23,687 nucleotides of DNA from RUG11867 sp964472425 (GTDB lineage Bacteria > Bacillota_I > Bacilli_A > RF39 > UBA660), in the NCBI GenBank assembly GCA_964472425.1, contig CAYYLF010000016.1, forward strand, positions 1 through 23,687. Direction: 5' to 3'. Both the position numbers and the translations under genes were made by a program. Below the pieces are notes generated by a model. The model searched no databases. It had not been told where the DNA came from and was given only the letters and a program-made list of their open reading frames with translations. Below, piece by piece: positions 8,501 to 15,419 of this stretch. Positions within the stretch are counted from its first letter, which is position 1; each line of letters starts with the position of its first letter.

Positions 8501-9149
8501 TTTTCAAGAAGGATACAAAACGGCCCTCGACTTCGATTATTTTTGGTCTACCGTTCAAAACGAAGATGTTCCTTTCTACGGAAATAAGGAACTGGCCATT
8601 CATCTTTTCGACCTCTTCTACGAACATGACCTTCCAGTTTCCCAAATAAAGAGTACCTATTATCCGAACATGACACCTGATACGATACGTCGCAATATAT
8701 CAGCTCTCATCATTGCAGTTTGTAAACGTCGTATCGGAATCGAGAAAACGAAAGATTACACTTATGAGCAAGTACGAGACTATTATCTAGCCCACAAACA
8801 TGAAATGACCGCAGACAGTTTAGTCCAATATGCCAAATACTTTAGAAGGTTCCAAAGAGTCGATATCCCTGGAAGCAGAAATACACCACTTGCTATTGCC
8901 GGCGACCTATTGAAGAACGAAGCAAATTATATCAAACTGGAAAATGCTTCCCGCGAAGAAATAATGGATATCATCAAAAAATATAGGGAACATTTCTCGC
9001 ATCGCGAACTGAATACGCTTTACCATCTTTTCGACATTCATCCTCGCACATTCATGAAAGGTCACGATAAAAGGCGAGTTCTCGAAGTTTTGACGCGTGT
9101 AACGCCGTCTTTAGATAAACGACTAAAACTGGATTCTAAACCACAATAA
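5559..9149 (+). CDS. Giant sigma-70 family protein with many sigma-4-like HTH modules
   Basis: The product is about 1196 aa, roughly three to five times a usual sigma factor. Numbered from the GTG at 5559, residues about 34-120 are region 2 (ENLRLVIGESL, LNEGIIGLIHAVDLYD, FSSYAIPAIKRQI). Residues about 130-210 resemble region 3 (RLRNDY-x6-PLPSDKEL). Residues about 229-278 are a canonical region 4 ending in SRERVRQIQNRTLKKIR. After this come repeated LT-x-x-E/D-R-x-IL...EIA-type HTH units near 321-372, 564-617, 641-687, 710-754, 780-837, 864-914, 935-982 and 1007-1057, with weaker candidates near 437-545 and 1145-1185. The start is chosen because GGAGG lies 8 nt before the GTG at 5559; the GTG at 5550 overlaps that site. 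It should bind RNA polymerase and choose promoters; the role of the extra modules is unknown. It lies between two paralogous surface protein genes. Confidence 0.85.
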   Translation: MGKKTDSSKSLENFLSTNNLFDFLRLIKNIPTATMERNYELAELIRQGDKNAREQMILENLRLVIGESLKDTDGLSNYEKLDLLNEGIIGLIHAVDLYDSDEGIAFSSYAIPAIKRQIKQSTLNYAMAIRRPVYFDKVKSDYNRLRNDYQNRGIPLPSDKELCHLLEITPDTLRLLERDKNLNPDSLDRFIEGEEGKKVSDTVADHADNYAGIINKMANDTMLACLKTHLSAVEYFILYHRFLKTTPDTLEVIGDKLFMSRERVRQIQNRTLKKIRPLFDELDFIGYLPTETRKLVDAGRYKLEPLSPKMITRFLFARDFLTPSEREILRIATFDNKKYTIKEMAELMNMDVPIVRSIQTSLNEKLEYYLKRYADYYVTFSNNIVRHYHSNLFRIDLETDVSEFMKINCDMAYNIWKDKTYDEFERVYVEKYGPLTDDLKTSLKEFFGIIESDYVTQSRLEKKINCLVFGFYDKSDIPKPELYRTLEKNLDKFTPNQIVELNFLLGKITFEELKRQIPDYLYHGSESQSSYEKLVAIHFGVRSYKLYQFDLARYTNIRDKCIGKISDESIRIMDLYLGYECPAHSLEEMSTILGLATVKETENKISTARTQVINVYLGISQYLDLDKTIYANYLRNHKLDFNERDAEILQLFFLEKKTYEEISAKTGLSIKRISVSITQSILRIDFARFGIVNEITYDKKDLFATLTTASFENRTKDIIRDYIDTEDLEAVSQKYDVSKTKVIAYLSKLKSLVLKDKTTDYPLTIEMIEREVNAPEYENVIPKDGRLLLSLYCGFQNRYNIDGKKHSILEIAKLLQISTSTANLNKARYLTSIRAKKLGLLKAPFDIIDILDLKRLFKDPHVPISKKERENLALLYGLEGNEPLTIKELAFRNGEHENSTRLRIRRAIVNLRRYDMGEIEGKVSYSKDVVPYLKYFTKEDRRILKELYDDELTFDQIASTRGWKQNEVLKHINMLRYFLKDFQEGYKTALDFDYFWSTVQNEDVPFYGNKELAIHLFDLFYEHDLPVSQIKSTYYPNMTPDTIRRNISALIIAVCKRRIGIEKTKDYTYEQVRDYYLAHKHEMTADSLVQYAKYFRRFQRVDIPGSRNTPLAIAGDLLKNEANYIKLENASREEIMDIIKKYREHFSHRELNTLYHLFDIHPRTFMKGHDKRRVLEVLTRVTPSLDKRLKLDSKPQ

Positions 9150-9174
9150 AACTCCAGACCATTCTGGAGTTTTT
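9149..9174. terminator. Shared convergent terminator
   Basis: AAACTCCAGA, loop CCAT, TCTGGAGTTT form a perfect 10-bp stem followed by T on the plus strand and, by symmetry, T on the minus strand. It overlaps the stop codon of the giant sigma factor gene and lies just past the end of the convergent surface protein gene, so it probably serves both. Confidence 0.9.
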
Positions 9175-9184
9175 GAGTATATTT

Positions 9185-11731
9185 CTATTTTATTTGGTAA
9201 GGATTTTCTTGGCTTCCATCCCCATCAACTATGCTAACTTCAGATGAAAGAAAAACTGTTGGATGGAATTCATGTGGGCCAGTTACAGTACTACGGTTGC
9301 TTACAAAACCTAATGAGCGCACATGGAATACAAGGTTTGCTCCTGATGCCGCGGGCGATAAAAACCACTGATAATTACTGTCATACAACCAACCTGCACT
9401 TGGGGTTCCTCCGTAAGAAGTTTGACAATAAGATCCATCTGTGAAACATTTATTATTTACTCCATTTGCATATGTATAAACATAGTCACTTGGATACATC
9501 AATCCCACATTTTGTATTATATTTGTTGTTCTTGTTTGTCCATTACATTCCCCCTCTGTTACGCATGTAATTACTCCCCTTTCAAAATTATAATAATCTG
9601 GTCCTCCTAAATTTTCATATAAACTTGAGCCTCCTAAGTACCATTTTACTTTTGCAATTTGATTTTTCGCTGTAGAATTCAATCCAGTTGTTGTATAACT
9701 TCCACTTTGATTATAATAATCCGTGTTTAATATAATTTGCAATGAAGCGGTTGACCACTCATTTTTACCATTTGAATCCCATACAAGGTTACCTGATGAC
9801 TCATTCCTCATGATTTTTATCAACTGTTCTTTATTTCCACTTTCAGTTTCAACAGTAAACACACCGATTATTCTCCACATCTCGTCGTTGAAAGTTATAT
9901 AGTTATTAGGCTCGTTTCCTATATATCTGTAATCTCTTCTCTCTTCTTCGGTCCAACCAGTCGTCTGAGTTGCCTCCGGATGGTCGAATACAAACATTTC
10001 TTGTTTGTTTCCAGAATTGTAATCTGTTATACTCGCATCGTTTGCTTTAGCTAGAAGTGTAGTCGCGGTTGCTTTCTTTTTCCATTGGGCAAATAAAGTT
10101 TGATTTCCACTCAAAACAACTTTTGTGGTAAATAGTATCTGAGTCCCATCTTCTTGTGCTGTAAACCACCCTAAGAATTCGTATCCATCGTATGTAGGTG
10201 TTGGTAATTCTCCGTAGTTCGAGTCGTAGGTAACTGTCTTACTCGCGGTCGTCGTAGTCCCGCCATTTGGGTTGAAGGTAACACTGAAGGTCTTGGCTTC
10301 ATAATTCGCCGTGACTGTCGAATCTTCATCTCCCATCGTGAACTCGTTTCCATTTATTGTTCCTGTGCTTGCTGTCCAATTCGCAAAGTTGTATCCTGTC
10401 TTTGTAGGTGGTGTCAAAGTAACACTTGCCTCGTAGTATATAGTACTAGTCGTCTGTCCTATGTATGTTCCACCATTCGGTTCTATCGTCAAAGTATGTT
10501 GGTGTCTATCGTAATTGTATTCTACTTTGTTTAGTACTGGTGGATAAACTTCCTCGTGTTTTATTGTGATACTTTCTTGACTAGGACTATCGAATCCCGT
10601 ATAAGTCTTCACTTCTGGAGTTACAGTCGAATTGTATTCGGATTCTCCTTCGTCCGTATCCGCTTCTACTCTCGTATATCCTACTCCATTTATATTCATC
10701 TTGTTGTGATAAGCTATGTACTTATAGTTGTTTATCTGCCATGTCGCTGTGAGAGTCGCATCTTTCGCTTCGCTCATCGTATAAGTCGTGCCACCCAGTG
10801 TTCCTCCACTCACGTCCCATCCTGTGAAAGTGTATCCTTCCCTAGTCGGGTCGACTACTGATACTGAACTACCATACTCTACTGACTTCGTTAGGTCTCC
10901 TGTGTATGAACCTCCGTTAGGGTCTATTCTCAAGTTGTATGAGTTTACTGACCACTTGGCTATGAGACTAGAATCCTCTATTCCCATCGAGAAGGTATTC
11001 CCTTCTAAGGTTGAACTGTTTCCTTCGATGTCCCATCCATCGAATGTGTATCCTACTCTCGTCGGATTGTTTATCGTCTTGGTCTCATTGTTCTTGAGAA
11101 GGTACTCTTGTGTACTCGAGTATGTATCCCATACTCCTCCATTTGGATTGACACTTAACTTGTAGTATCTGTATCTAGATATCTGTCCTGCCCCGAAGTA
11201 ACTATGAAATACGGCATTTATATCACTACTCTGGTCTTCATCCAAGTTGTTGAAAGTTACTTCTAAGTTGTAGTAATATGTCTCTCCGGCTGGGACTGAT
11301 ATCTCACTGTCCATCATCCTCTTGATGGGAGTACTCGAGACGGGTACATTCGTCTTAGGTATAACTTCTCTATACTCGCCATCTTCCGTTTCGCTCATCG
11401 TGAGTCTATATGTAAGTGAACCATTAGTATAAGTGTTGACTAAGTCTACCCAGTCTATACTCATACTGGCTTCTACTGTACCGGTGTTTTCTATCGTGAA
11501 CTTCTTCGTGGCCGTCTCGCCTAGAGAGAGTTTGACATCTAAACCGTTGTCATTGTCCGAAAACTTCAAGGACATGGTCGCGGTCGTAAAGCCACCTGAG
11601 ACAGGGTCCTGTCTACCAGCTGTCGTGAAGTAAGCATAACTGAATGCTCCCACCAAAAGTATGATTGCAATGGCAATTAGTATAAAAGCAATCGTCCTTT
11701 TGTTTTCTAGTTTCATTCCATCTAATTTCAT
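9185..11731 (-). CDS. Large surface protein: TasA/camelysin-like head, InlB repeats, paralogous C-terminus
   Basis: The 848-aa product has a hydrophobic signal/anchor at about 12-34. Residues 35-182 are a beta-rich domain resembling TasA/camelysin-type proteins (SYAYFTTAGRQDPVSGGFTTATMSL begins it in pieces; then SLGETATKKFTIENTGT). Listeria-Bacteroides (InlB B) repeats follow at about 190-262, 263-333, 411-478 and 479-552, each with N/D-PNGG and GY-x-F-x-GW or a near variant. A divergent MucBP-like unit lies at 334-408. Residues 555-848 are paralogous to the surface protein at 3967-5184. There is no sortase motif, so it is probably held by the N-terminal membrane segment or released after processing. 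A well-placed GGGAGG precedes the ATG at 11731. A role in adhesion or matrix is inferred from the domain types; the exact ligand is unknown. Confidence 0.85.
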   Translation of the reverse strand: MKLDGMKLENKRTIAFILIAIAIILLVGAFSYAYFTTAGRQDPVSGGFTTATMSLKFSDNDNGLDVKLSLGETATKKFTIENTGTVEASMSIDWVDLVNTYTNGSLTYRLTMSETEDGEYREVIPKTNVPVSSTPIKRMMDSEISVPAGETYYYNLEVTFNNLDEDQSSDINAVFHSYFGAGQISRYRYYKLSVNPNGGVWDTYSSTQEYLLKNNETKTINNPTRVGYTFDGWDIEGNSSTLEGNTFSMGIEDSSLIAKWSVNSYNLRIDPNGGSYTGDLTKSVEYGSSVSVVDPTREGYTFTGWDVSGGTLGGTTYTMSEAKDATLTATWQINNYKYIAYHNKMNINGVGYTRVEADTDEGESEYNSTVTPEVKTYTGFDSPSQESITIKHEEVYPPVLNKVEYNYDRHQHTLTIEPNGGTYIGQTTSTIYYEASVTLTPPTKTGYNFANWTASTGTINGNEFTMGDEDSTVTANYEAKTFSVTFNPNGGTTTTASKTVTYDSNYGELPTPTYDGYEFLGWFTAQEDGTQILFTTKVVLSGNQTLFAQWKKKATATTLLAKANDASITDYNSGNKQEMFVFDHPEATQTTGWTEEERRDYRYIGNEPNNYITFNDEMWRIIGVFTVETESGNKEQLIKIMRNESSGNLVWDSNGKNEWSTASLQIILNTDYYNQSGSYTTTGLNSTAKNQIAKVKWYLGGSSLYENLGGPDYYNFERGVITCVTEGECNGQTRTTNIIQNVGLMYPSDYVYTYANGVNNKCFTDGSYCQTSYGGTPSAGWLYDSNYQWFLSPAASGANLVFHVRSLGFVSNRSTVTGPHEFHPTVFLSSEVSIVDGDGSQENPYQIK

Positions 11732-11762
11732 ACCTTAATCCTCCCTATTTTCTATCATAAAA

Positions 11763-11771
11763 AATATACCA
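11763..11771 (-). promoter_or_regulatory. Extended -10 promoter of the 848-aa surface gene
   Basis: On the minus strand TG-G-TATATT is about 32 nt upstream of the ATG at 11731, leaving a leader of about 25 nt with GGGAGG. No clear -35 is seen. Confidence 0.5.
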
Positions 11772-11837
11772 CAAAAGCTGATAAAAAACATAAAATGCAA
11801 CTATACACTGACAATTTTTGCTTCGGTTCATCCATTC

Positions 11838-11861
11838 AAAAAAGAGAGCATTACACCCTCT
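11838..11861 (-). terminator. Intrinsic terminator of the Cna-B-like surface gene
   Basis: On the minus strand AGAGGGT, loop GTAAT, GCTCTCT (7 bp with two GU pairs) is followed by a T run. It begins 3 nt after the stop codon at 11864. Confidence 0.7.
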
Positions 11862-11863
11862 AA

Positions 11864-13165
11864 TTACTTACTTTTCACAATCCTCGATTTTGAAACTGCA
11901 ACCAATCCTATCAAACTTGTTAGCAACATCACCAAATATTTCGTCATAAAAATGCCTGTCTTGGGATTTTCTGTTTTATCTTCCTTTGGATTTTCGTCGT
12001 CGCTAGGCTCGATTACTTCTTCTAAACCTTTTAGTTTAGCCGAAACTTTGTACCCTTGTCCTTCTTTAGAAACAGTAAACTCGTAATCTTCGTTTTCACT
12101 TGACTTTATGACGTAATCGATTGGAGTGCCACCGGAATATTTCATATTCTCGTACAAAACTTCGTTTACTCGCCAATCGTCATCTCGAGACAAAACAATA
12201 TCTTTTTCGAAATTGCCCTCTTGGTCGTATGCCTCTAATACCAAAGTCGAAGGTCTCAAACCGTATTTGTCCTCGTCATCTTGCCAAACGACTTCGATTG
12301 GAACATTTCTCGTCTTGGCTCGATAAGTGACTGTCACTAAGATATCGTCTCCATTTATCTCGTAAGTGACTGTTCTCCCATCGACATTGCGGCTGTCCTC
12401 TTCGAAAACGTAATCTATCACGGGATTACCAGGCTGATACGCATCGGTCCCAGAGATGACGAAACTCTTGGTATACGTATCGACCACTCCATCGTCCTTA
12501 ACGGTGTCGACTGGTTCGATTCTAAACCTATAATAAGCATTTTGCGCGACCGGGTCGGCCACATTTTGTCCTCTTATGGCAAAATCCAATCTTCTCATCT
12601 CACCCCCGTCCCGAAAATCGGAGTCTTCGTACTTGACCGTCAACTTCTTCGTCACCAAAGTATCTTTGATTAAAGTTACGACGAGTGTACCTGGCTCTTC
12701 GAGCACACTTCCGGACAGCGAAAACTTCGTCGGATGCAAATCTCCCGTTATGTGCGAAGTCACTTCGTTGTAGCCTAAACCACTCAAGTTCTCGATGTAA
12801 CTGTACTCGTATAGACAATCAGGCATGTCTCCGTGATGTACGAAGAATTTATCGTAATAACCCTTGTCGAACTTCCATTCCGTGACGGGAGAATTGAAGT
12901 TCTCGTCGTTCGGAATATCAATCACTTGCGCGTCTGCCCTCGTTAGAGTTATCGTTTGATGTTGCATAGTAGAAGAAAGCCTCTCTCCGACGACCAAATT
13001 TATCGAATCGGGTCTCTCCCCGCGTGTATCTCCATAATCGACCCACCGAACTGTGATTTTCCCTCCGACAAATAAACCGTAATTGCGAGCCTCGACGGCA
13101 CTGGCCCCGATTAAAAACGTCACCAAAGTCAATAGACCACTCAAAAAGACAATTTTCCTTTTCAC
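11864..13165 (-). CDS. Sortase-type (NPKTG) surface protein with Cna-B-like repeats
   Basis: The product is about 433 aa with an N-terminal signal peptide (KRKIVFLSGLLTLVTFLIG, likely cut after ...SAVEA). At least two Cna-B-like units are visible: VRWVDYGDTRGERPDSI near the start, and VVWQDDEDKYGLRP...LSRDDDWRVNEVL in the C-terminal half. An acidic Pro/Glu/Asp-rich stalk follows, then a cell wall sorting signal: NPKTG near residue 400, a hydrophobic helix, and a basic tail SKSRIVKSK. Sortases would cut in NPKTG and attach the protein to peptidoglycan or a pilus; no sortase is in the window. The GTG at 13165 fits the GGTGA five bases before it better than the ATGs at 13168 or 13183. It is divergent from sigK with about 127 bp between starts. 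Confidence 0.8.
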   Translation of the reverse strand: MKRKIVFLSGLLTLVTFLIGASAVEARNYGLFVGGKITVRWVDYGDTRGERPDSINLVVGERLSSTMQHQTITLTRADAQVIDIPNDENFNSPVTEWKFDKGYYDKFFVHHGDMPDCLYEYSYIENLSGLGYNEVTSHITGDLHPTKFSLSGSVLEEPGTLVVTLIKDTLVTKKLTVKYEDSDFRDGGEMRRLDFAIRGQNVADPVAQNAYYRFRIEPVDTVKDDGVVDTYTKSFVISGTDAYQPGNPVIDYVFEEDSRNVDGRTVTYEINGDDILVTVTYRAKTRNVPIEVVWQDDEDKYGLRPSTLVLEAYDQEGNFEKDIVLSRDDDWRVNEVLYENMKYSGGTPIDYVIKSSENEDYEFTVSKEGQGYKVSAKLKGLEEVIEPSDDENPKEDKTENPKTGIFMTKYLVMLLTSLIGLVAVSKSRIVKSK

Positions 13166-13253
13166 CATTATCACCGTTTTCATGATAACACAAAAAAGGA
13201 TTTATATAAAGACCTAATCGATACCAACCGAGGTTACCACCTTTTAGTAATCT

Positions 13254-13272
13254 ATTCGACAATTCGACAATA
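13254..13272 (+). promoter_or_regulatory. Tandem ATTCGACA repeat upstream of sigK
   Basis: ATTCGACA occurs twice head to tail (13254-13261 and 13262-13269), 24 nt upstream of the sigK ATG. The overlapping TTCGACAATT matches the SpoIIID binding consensus WWRRACARNY at nine of ten positions. SpoIIID activates sigK in Bacillus subtilis. The match is short and could be chance. Confidence 0.3.
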
Positions 13273-13292
13273 TACTTCTAATAGGTGATTTG

Positions 13293-13982
13293 ATGTTTGG
13301 TTTATTACTTTCGTTTTTAAAAGGGCTCTCCCTCTTCACGGGCTCCTACTCTATAAATGTCTTTCCCGACCCTTTGAGCCCGGAGGAAGAAGCCTCTTGT
13401 ATAGAAGGACTTCTCGCCGGCGACAAAGAGGCCCGCAACAAACTCATCGAGCACAACTTGAGACTCGTCGCCCACATAGTCAAAAAATACGATTCCAAAG
13501 GCACCATGACCGACGACCTCATTTCCATCGGAACTATCGGCCTCATCAAGGGAATCGATTCTTACAAACCGGCCAAGAACACTAAAATCACGACCTATGC
13601 CGCTCGCTGTATCCAAAACGAAATTCTCATGTACTTCCGAGCATCGAAAAAATCGTCCAAAGATGTGAGCCTGAACGATTATATAGGCTACGACAAAGAA
13701 GGAAACGAAGTGAGTCTTCTCGAAGTCCTGAAAGACGAAGAAACGGACATAGTCGAAGACCTACATTTGCGGGAACTCTTAGAAAAACTGAGCGAATACA
13801 TAGATGTCCTCACTCCTCGCGAAAAACTGATACTAACTCGCCGTTATGGACTCTCGAACTGTGCCGAACAGACCCAAAACGAAATAGCCGAAAGTCTCCA
13901 CATCTCGAGAAGCTACGTCTCCCGCATAGAAAAAAGAGCTCTTACCAAAATACTGAAAGAGTTCTTAAAAAACAGCAAATGA
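13293..13982 (+). CDS. sigK: Pro-sigma-K, late mother-cell sporulation sigma factor
   Basis: The 229-aa product follows the sigma-K layout closely. It has a hydrophobic pro-sequence of about 18 residues, then YSINVFPDPLSPEEE, EARNKLIEHNLRLVAHIVKKY (region 2.1), DDLISIGTIGLIKGIDSY and TYAARCIQNEILMYFR (regions 2.2-2.4), and LTPREKLILTRRYGL...NEIAESLHISRSYVSRIEKRAL (region 4). In B. subtilis SpoIVFB removes the pro-sequence; the equivalent site here would be S18/Y19. The gene is uninterrupted, with no skin-type element. It directs late mother-cell genes such as spore coat genes. The ATG at 13293 is chosen because AGGTGA ends 4 nt before it; a TTG sits just upstream at 13290. It converges with the small gene at 13985-14293, with no terminator seen between them. 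Confidence 0.92.
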   Translation: MFGLLLSFLKGLSLFTGSYSINVFPDPLSPEEEASCIEGLLAGDKEARNKLIEHNLRLVAHIVKKYDSKGTMTDDLISIGTIGLIKGIDSYKPAKNTKITTYAARCIQNEILMYFRASKKSSKDVSLNDYIGYDKEGNEVSLLEVLKDEETDIVEDLHLRELLEKLSEYIDVLTPREKLILTRRYGLSNCAEQTQNEIAESLHISRSYVSRIEKRALTKILKEFLKNSK

Positions 13983-13984
13983 TT

Positions 13985-14293
13985 CTAATTTAAATCGGTC
14001 GTACACGCAAAATCTTGACAAGCTATGACGAGAGAACCACTTATAAACTCTTTCGAAATCGGATGAACTTGTGACCCCAAATAGCCAAAATTTATGAGGT
14101 TTTCCAAAGTGGTAGTCTCGCCCGTACAAACTCCATCGAGGTAGCAATCTCTTGCTGCCTCTTCTATTTTGCTCGAAGCAACTTGCAATAACTTCTCTTT
14201 ATGCTGTCCGATAACTTTATTGTACGTTCCTACGACGACTACGGAAACTATGGCGAGAACTAAAATCACTGAAATCTTACCGCTCGCTTTCAT
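13985..14293 (-). CDS. Small membrane-anchored, pseudopilin-like protein
   Basis: The 102-aa product has a short basic start, one transmembrane helix (about 8-26, VILVLAIVSVVVVGTY) and an outside part with four cysteines (DCYLDGVC, IACQDFAC). It resembles the shape of small type II/IV pilin-like proteins, but the prepilin peptidase motif (G-F-T-x-x-E) is missing, so this is only a likeness. The ATG at 14293 overlaps the end of tgt by 17 nt and has AAAGGAT in front, pointing to translational coupling with tgt. It is the last gene of the queA-tgt transcript. Function is unknown. Confidence 0.65.
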   Translation of the reverse strand: MKASGKISVILVLAIVSVVVVGTYNKVIGQHKEKLLQVASSKIEEAARDCYLDGVCTGETTTLENLINFGYLGSQVHPISKEFISGSLVIACQDFACTTDLN

Positions 14294-15398
14294 AATAATC
14301 CTTTATAAACCGTTCTCTGAACGCGAGCATCGAATCGTTTCGAATAGCTTCCCGTATCTCTTCGGTCAAATGCACGAGATAACGGATATTGTGAATCGAC
14401 AAAAGCCTTGCCCCGAACACCTCGTCGCACTTGATTAAGTGCTGAATGTACGCTTTCGTATAATGCTTGCACGCATAACAATCGCATTCTTCACTAATCG
14501 GCGTAAAGTCGCGTTTATATTTGCTGTTCTTCAAATTGAGCTTGCCGTACTTCGTCAAGGCATTCCCGTGTCTCGCTAATCTCGTCGGACTCACACAATC
14601 GAATATATCTATTCCCCGCATGACATTTTCCACTATATCTATCGGGTCTCCGACACCCATGAGATATCGAACTTTGTCTTCCGGTAGATGTTTAGTGGCA
14701 TACTCGACCATCTTGTACATCGTCGGTTTATCCTCTCCGACACTCGTTCCTCCGATCGAATACCCGTCGAAGTCCATTTCGACCAAAGCCTTCGCACACT
14801 TCTCTCGCAAATCCTCGTACTCTCCACCTTGCACTATTCCGAATAGAGATTGGTCGTTTCTCGTCTGAGTTTCTTTCCCGCGCTTAGCCCAATCGAGAGT
14901 CCTTTCGACCGAATTTTCCACGTATTCTCGCGTACTAGGCCAAGCGACACATTCGTCGAAACTCATGATGATGTCGGCCCCGAGTTTCTCTTGAATCTCG
15001 ATAGACTTCTCCGGCGTGAGCAACAACTCGTCCCCGTTGTATTGGTTCTTGAATCGTACGCCCTCGTCTGTAATATCCTTCGGTTTGGCCAAACTGAAAA
15101 CTTGAAATCCGCCCGAATCCGTCAAAATCGGTCCATCGTGATAATTCATGAATTGGTGAAGTCCTCCGGCCTCGTCGACGATGTACTCGCCCGGTCTCAA
15201 CCACAAATGGTACGTATTCGCAAGCACTATGCCTGCCCGACAATCGGCTACTTCCTCGGGACTCAAAGTCTTTACTGTCGCCTGTGTCCCGACTGGCATG
15301 AACATCGGTGTCTCGAACACTTTCCCGTTCCACTCGATTTCCCCGAGTCGAGCCCCTGTCTCGGCGTCTTTCTTTTTCAAATTGTATTTTATCTTCAT
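14277..15398 (-). CDS. tgt: tRNA-guanine transglycosylase
   Basis: This 373-aa protein of standard length exchanges guanine-34 for the queuine precursor preQ1 in GUN-anticodon tRNAs (Tyr, His, Asn, Asp). Visible motifs are NTYHLWLRPG (61-70), DSGGFQVFSL starting at the general acid/base-type D94, GIVQGG (187-192), MGVGDP, the nucleophile-region GIDIFDCVSPTRLARHGNALT with D267, and the zinc ligands C305, C307, C310 and H336. It works with QueA, encoded two genes upstream. It starts with ATG, with only a modest GAGAGTG upstream. Confidence 0.96.
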   Translation of the reverse strand: MKIKYNLKKKDAETGARLGEIEWNGKVFETPMFMPVGTQATVKTLSPEEVADCRAGIVLANTYHLWLRPGEYIVDEAGGLHQFMNYHDGPILTDSGGFQVFSLAKPKDITDEGVRFKNQYNGDELLLTPEKSIEIQEKLGADIIMSFDECVAWPSTREYVENSVERTLDWAKRGKETQTRNDQSLFGIVQGGEYEDLREKCAKALVEMDFDGYSIGGTSVGEDKPTMYKMVEYATKHLPEDKVRYLMGVGDPIDIVENVMRGIDIFDCVSPTRLARHGNALTKYGKLNLKNSKYKRDFTPISEECDCYACKHYTKAYIQHLIKCDEVFGARLLSIHNIRYLVHLTEEIREAIRNDSMLAFRERFIKDYYESER

Positions 15399-15419
15399 AG
15401 AATCGCACTCTCTTTCCCT

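Noticed and set aside
13271..13276. TATACT as the sigK -10
   Set aside because: Transcription would start at or inside the AGGTGA ribosome site, and no matching -35 is seen.
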